From positions 3,348,001 through 3,412,000 of the forward strand of contig NZ_CP080417.1 in the NCBI RefSeq assembly GCF_019457535.1: a stretch of 64,000 nucleotides of DNA. The letters are read 5' to 3'. Origin of the DNA: Shewanella halotolerans. Its GTDB lineage: Bacteria; Pseudomonadota; Gammaproteobacteria; Enterobacterales; Shewanellaceae. Made by a program: the position numbers and the translations under genes. Each line of letters opens with the position of its first letter. Within the stretch, counting starts at the first letter, position 1. Shown here in pieces: positions 60,715 through 64,000 of this stretch. The notes under the pieces were generated by a model. The model had not been told where the DNA came from, did not search any database, and was given only the letters and a program-made list of their open reading frames with translations.

Positions 60715-60794
60715 CTTGACTCACAGCCCAAATCGCTGTATTTACTTAATCTTAACGCTATTCTTACTCATCAACGCCAAAGTGGGGCCACTGA

Positions 60795-62078
60795 TTGGAA
60801 GCTATATCCACCAGCGTACTTGTCATCATCCTGTTCGTACTCATCATCATCTCCGCCTATTTCTCCGGCTCAGAAACCGCCATGATGTCGCTCAATCGCT
60901 ATCGCTTGCGTCATCTGGCCAACAATGGCCATAAGGGTGCGAAACGCGCCATTAGATTGCTAGAGCGCCCAGACAGACTGATCGGCTTGATTCTGATTGG
61001 CAACAACCTGGTGAACATCCTCGCCTCGGCCATCGCCACCATATTGGGGATTCGCTTGTTTGGTGATGTTGGGGTGGCCATCGCCACGGGTGTGCTCACT
61101 CTGGTGGTATTAGTCTTTGCCGAGGTGACGCCAAAAACTGTGGCCGCCCTGCACCCTGAGCGTATCGCATTTCCGTCCAGCGTACTGCTCAAAGCCCTGT
61201 TGGTGGTGCTCTCCCCCCTGGTGAAGATAGTTAACTTTATCACCTCTACCTTCCTGCGCCTGCTGGGCATCCGCTCGGTGAAGGCCGATGACGCCTTGAG
61301 TCAGGAGGAGCTGCGCACAGTTGTGCACGAGGCCGGCGCCCTGATCCCCCAGCGCCACCAGGAGATGCTGCTCTCTATCATGGATCTGGAAAAGGTCACG
61401 GTCGAAGACATCATGATACCGCGATCGGATCTCTACGCCATCAACGTTAACGACGACTTTAGCCGCATCAATAAGCAGGTGATTCAGAGCCCGCACACCC
61501 GGGTTTTGCTCTACCGGGATAACATAGACGATGCCGTCGGCTTTGTTCACCTAAGAGATGCCCTGCGCCTGCAATCCAAACAGCAGTTTAGTAAGTCATC
61601 CCTGCTGCGGGCGGTAAAAGAGATCTACTTCATCCCCGAGGGGACTCCCCTCAACGTGCAGCTGGCGAACTTCCAGCAGAACAAGGAACGTATCGGCTTA
61701 GTAGTAGACGAGTATGGGGATATTCAGGGGTTGGTAACGCTGGAAGATATTCTCGAGGAGATAGTCGGCGACTTTACCACCTCTATGATCACCACGCCTA
61801 GCGAAGATATCAACCAGCAGCAAGATGGCAGCTTCCTCATCGACGCCACCATCAACATCCGCGATCTCAACAAGGAGATGGACTGGCACTTCCCCATCGA
61901 TGGACCTAAGACGCTCAACGGTCTGATCCTTGAGTATCTCGAGGAGATCCCCGAGCCTAACACCTCGATGCGTCTCTCAGGCTACCCGCTTGAGGTAGTC
62001 GAGGTGGCCGACAACATGGTGAAGACGGTGCGGGTCATGCCCCAGCACTACAAGGCGCCCAAGGGCAGTCGCAACTAG
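60795..62078 (+). CDS. corB: CorB/YfjD-like CBS-domain transporter or magnesium-efflux protein
   Basis: 427 residues from a TTG at 60795 (GGGG upstream), matching E. coli YfjD, which starts MEHISTT. CNNM/DUF21 membrane domain (FSGSETAMMSLNRYRLRHLA, GNNLVNILASAIATI, VFAEVTPKTVAALHPERIAFP), paired CBS domains (DIMIPRSDL, VVDEYGDIQGLVTLEDILEEIVGDF) and a C-terminal CorC_HlyC domain. Implicated in magnesium/cobalt resistance. Confidence 0.93.
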   Translation: MEAISTSVLVIILFVLIIISAYFSGSETAMMSLNRYRLRHLANNGHKGAKRAIRLLERPDRLIGLILIGNNLVNILASAIATILGIRLFGDVGVAIATGVLTLVVLVFAEVTPKTVAALHPERIAFPSSVLLKALLVVLSPLVKIVNFITSTFLRLLGIRSVKADDALSQEELRTVVHEAGALIPQRHQEMLLSIMDLEKVTVEDIMIPRSDLYAINVNDDFSRINKQVIQSPHTRVLLYRDNIDDAVGFVHLRDALRLQSKQQFSKSSLLRAVKEIYFIPEGTPLNVQLANFQQNKERIGLVVDEYGDIQGLVTLEDILEEIVGDFTTSMITTPSEDINQQQDGSFLIDATINIRDLNKEMDWHFPIDGPKTLNGLILEYLEEIPEPNTSMRLSGYPLEVVEVADNMVKTVRVMPQHYKAPKGSRN

Positions 62079-62093
62079 TTCTCACCATGGCTC

Positions 62094-62119
62094 AAAAAAG
62101 GCGCTCTAAGGCGCCTTTT
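62094..62119. terminator. Bidirectional terminator between corB and the Mpo1-like gene
   Basis: 6-bp GC-rich stem AGGCGC/GCGCCT (62099-62104, 62111-62116), 6-nt loop, A6 on the left and T5 on the right. Confidence 0.87.
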
Positions 62120-62146
62120 TGTTATCCTATATCGACCACTCATTCA

Positions 62147-62689
62147 CTAGCTCTCAGTCTTAGTCGCATGGGTCAGGGCCCGGCGCTTATCTCTCGCCAG
62201 CGGGGTGATCGCCTCGTCTAAGTCGCGCTCTAGTCCAAGCATGAAGTAAAGCTCGGCCATCAGGAAAAAGGGGCCGATCAACAGCTGGTTAAGATCGTCG
62301 ATAAAGGCCGGTTTAGCCTTCTCATACTTGTGGCCGATCAGCTGGAAGATCCAGCCAATCACGAACACGCCGATGGCGATGGGCCAGGCCTGTTCCATCC
62401 GCGATACCAAGAAGGAGGTGTAAAGCACGGGCAGGATAAATAGCACCAGCCCCAGCGCCAGTTTGGCATGCAGCGCAAAGTAATAGAGCAAGACACCGCA
62501 GGCAAACAGCACAGCTACGTTCAGCTCCAGCCCTATAGAATCGAAGCTATACAGGCTAAAGGGGATGGTGTTTAACATCACGAAGGCCGACCAGATGATC
62601 AGCGGGATACCGACAAAGTGGGTCTTGATGTTAGTGGGGTTGAGGTGAACACTCTTGTAGGTGGATAACTGCTCGATCGCAGATTTCAT
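62147..62689 (-). CDS. Mpo1-like / DUF962 membrane protein
   Basis: 180 residues, four membrane helices. Family pattern: LSTYKSVHLNPTNIKTHFVGIPLIIWS, ALHAKLALGLVL, AIGVFVIGWIFQLIGHKYEKAKPAFIDDLNQLLIGPFFLMAE. Histidines H16-like, H24-like and in FQLIGHKYE are the likely iron ligands of the yeast Mpo1 2-hydroxy fatty acid dioxygenase family. Bacterial role unknown. GGAG 7 bases before ATG. Confidence 0.87.
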   Translation of the reverse strand: MKSAIEQLSTYKSVHLNPTNIKTHFVGIPLIIWSAFVMLNTIPFSLYSFDSIGLELNVAVLFACGVLLYYFALHAKLALGLVLFILPVLYTSFLVSRMEQAWPIAIGVFVIGWIFQLIGHKYEKAKPAFIDDLNQLLIGPFFLMAELYFMLGLERDLDEAITPLARDKRRALTHATKTES

Positions 62690-62761
62690 GGCTCGGCTCC
62701 ATCGTCTTTTTATCTTGCGAGACCAAAGCCAGCCCTATCTTGGCAACCGCCATTAAGGTAA

Positions 62762-62797
62762 TTAGGCTAAGTTTGACGCTCGTCTCAGTTAGCCTAA
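62762..62797. repeat. Nested inverted repeat downstream of acpS
   Basis: 9-bp perfect arms TTAGGCTAA/TTAGCCTAA (62762-62770, 62789-62797) enclose a second hairpin GACG/CGTC (62775-62784). It lies between acpS and the Mpo1-like gene; no U tract. Nothing else noted in this gap. Confidence 0.55.
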
Positions 62798-62955
62798 CCT
62801 AAAACATTTTATTAACAGATGCCAGTGCGATGCGTCGACACAAGGCGCCGAAAACGAAATTAAAACAGCCTGTATTTCTGAACCTTAGCGCAGATGGGAC
62901 TAATGCACAGTCAGTTAAACAGCAGCTGCATTACCCCATCTATCAAGGCCAATAG

Positions 62956-63357
62956 CTAGTTTGACTCGAGGATCACGGTCGCCGTGGCATAGTGTTTCTC
63001 ATCGGCGATGGAGAGATGGGCACGGCAGCCGCCCAACAGACTCAGCCGCTCGGCCGCACCGCCTTGAAAGGCGATAAGCGGCGCACCGTTAGCATCGTTA
63101 CTGATCTCGATATGCTGGAAGGAGACACCGCGTCCAATGCCGGTACCCAGTGCCTTGGCGGCCGCCTCTTTGGCGGCAAAACGCTTCGCCAAATAGCGAC
63201 CGGGTTGGGAGGAAGCCAAGAATATTGCCATCTCGGTTTGGGTCAACACACGCTTGGCCAGCGGACACTTGGCTAGCGCCTCTTCATCTCCCGCCGCAGG
63301 CACCTTGTCGGCGACGCGCGCGATCTCGACAATATCAGTCCCTAAACCAACAATCAT
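62956..63357 (-). CDS. acpS: Holo-[acyl-carrier-protein] synthase
   Basis: 133 residues from the ATG at 63357; a GTG seven codons upstream is rejected because MIVGLGTDIVEI is the family start. Transfers 4'-phosphopantetheine from CoA to ACP. Motifs: GLGTDIVEIARV, KRFAAKEAAAKALGTGIG, HLSIADEKHYA. Just downstream of pdxJ, the usual order. Confidence 0.96.
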   Translation of the reverse strand: MIVGLGTDIVEIARVADKVPAAGDEEALAKCPLAKRVLTQTEMAIFLASSQPGRYLAKRFAAKEAAAKALGTGIGRGVSFQHIEISNDANGAPLIAFQGGAAERLSLLGGCRAHLSIADEKHYATATVILESN

Positions 63358-63408
63358 ACGCTCTTCCCTACCCGCCACGACATGATATCAACCCCGATGC
63401 TCAGACGA

Positions 63409-64000
63409 CTACTGACCGCTGCGACCTTCGACCATCAGCTGTTTCATGTCACGCACAGCCTTATCCAAACCGTCGATCGCGGCGCGGGCGATGATGGCAT
63501 GACCGATATTAAGCTCATAAAGCTCAGGAATGGCCGCGATAGGCTTCACATTGTGATAATGAAGACCATGGCCCGCGTTGACCACCAGCCCCTTACCGTG
63601 GGCGTAGGTTGCCATCTCGGTAATGCGTGCCAGCTCCTTGGCTTGCTCTGCATCTGTCTCGGCGTCGGCATAACAGCCTGTGTGTAGCTCGATAACCGGC
63701 GCGCCTACGGCGACGGTGGCGTCGATCTGCACAGGGTCGGCATCGATAAACAGCGACACCTTGATACCCAGGGCTGTTAAACGCTCGACCGCGGCGCGGA
63801 TCTTATCCTGCTGGCCCGCCACATCCAGGCCGCCTTCTGTGGTCAGCTCTTCACGCTTCTCAGGTACCAAACAGACATAGGCTGGCTTCACCTCACAGGC
63901 GATATCCAGCATCTCGTCGGTCACCGCCATCTCGAAGTTCATACGCGTCTTGATGGTCTTGGCCAGCAGGTAGATGTCTCTGTCGCAGATATGACGTCTG
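63409..64000 (-). CDS. pdxJ: Pyridoxine 5'-phosphate synthase, N-terminus beyond the window
   Basis: 197 C-terminal residues visible; the frame stays open through the right edge (RRHICDRDIYLLAKTIKTR precedes the internal Met at 63942). PdxJ motifs: RMNFEMAVTDEML, KPAYVCLVPEKREELTTEGGLDV, VSLFIDAD, IELHTGCYA, NAGHGLHYHNV, LNIGHAIIARA. Last step of deoxyxylulose-5-P-dependent vitamin B6 synthesis. Its stop is 51 bases before the acpS start. Confidence 0.95.
   Translation of the reverse strand, partial: RRHICDRDIYLLAKTIKTRMNFEMAVTDEMLDIACEVKPAYVCLVPEKREELTTEGGLDVAGQQDKIRAAVERLTALGIKVSLFIDADPVQIDATVAVGAPVIELHTGCYADAETDAEQAKELARITEMATYAHGKGLVVNAGHGLHYHNVKPIAAIPELYELNIGHAIIARAAIDGLDKAVRDMKQLMVEGRSGQ

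Noticed and set aside
61110..61550. 146-codon open frame antisense to corB
   Set aside because: Overlaps the conserved CBS-domain gene; no recognisable protein.

Overview
The window looks like a contiguous chromosomal segment of a Shewanella-like marine gammaproteobacterium. The reasons are the close E. coli/Vibrio-like protein families, the Alteromonadales-type TonB receptor, HexR- and CRP-like sites, a TapY2/PilY1 minor-pilin cluster and the conserved gene orders (ribF-ileS-lspA-fkpB-ispH, rpsP-rimM-trmD-rplS, thrABC, aroF-tyrA). The genus is an inference from gene content, not from a database search. I see no insertion sequence, prophage, CRISPR array, tRNA or rRNA.

Layout: 0-4.4 kb holds a TonB receptor (cut by the left edge) divergent from a LacI regulator, then glnB. 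4.6-12 kb is a type IV minor-pilin locus: two tandem FimT-like genes on + facing pilV-pilW-pilX-pilY1-pilE-tapY2 on -, visibly AT-richer than the rest. 12.2-20.1 kb is a housekeeping block: ispH, fkpB, lspA, ileS, ribF, murJ and, divergent, rpsT. 20.3-24.7 kb carries an HlyU-like regulator, an M28 peptidase, yaaA and an alanine/glycine symporter. 25-31.7 kb is a carbon-metabolism group: phosphoketolase, an OmpA-family porin and tal-pgi, with HexR-like sites before xfp and tal. 31.9-37.2 kb holds DUF3545, a hemerythrin, a response regulator with hybrid kinase, nfo and a small lipoprotein.

37.6-43 kb is thrABC with its leader peptide and attenuator; then slyD, a small membrane protein, trpR, cytochrome c' and cytochrome b561, and raiA. 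Downstream of raiA lie two related structured elements with compensatory base changes. 47.5-49.7 kb is pheL, an attenuator and an extended pheA carrying an extra C-terminal domain that resembles a catalytically dead class I-beta DAHP synthase. 49.7-53.2 kb holds a small membrane protein and hcr/hcp; 53.4-55.7 kb is aroF-tyrA behind an 18-bp palindrome. 56-59.6 kb is rpsP-rimM-trmD-rplS and ffh; then a CcsA-like protein, a CorB-like protein, an Mpo1-like protein, acpS and pdxJ (cut by the right edge).

Aromatic and aspartate-family amino acid synthesis stand out: thr and phe operons both show textbook leader-peptide attenuation, trpR is present, and aroF, tyrA and pheA cover the shikimate entry and both branches to Phe and Tyr. 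The strongest candidates for something little described are the PheA fusion and the twin structured elements after raiA.
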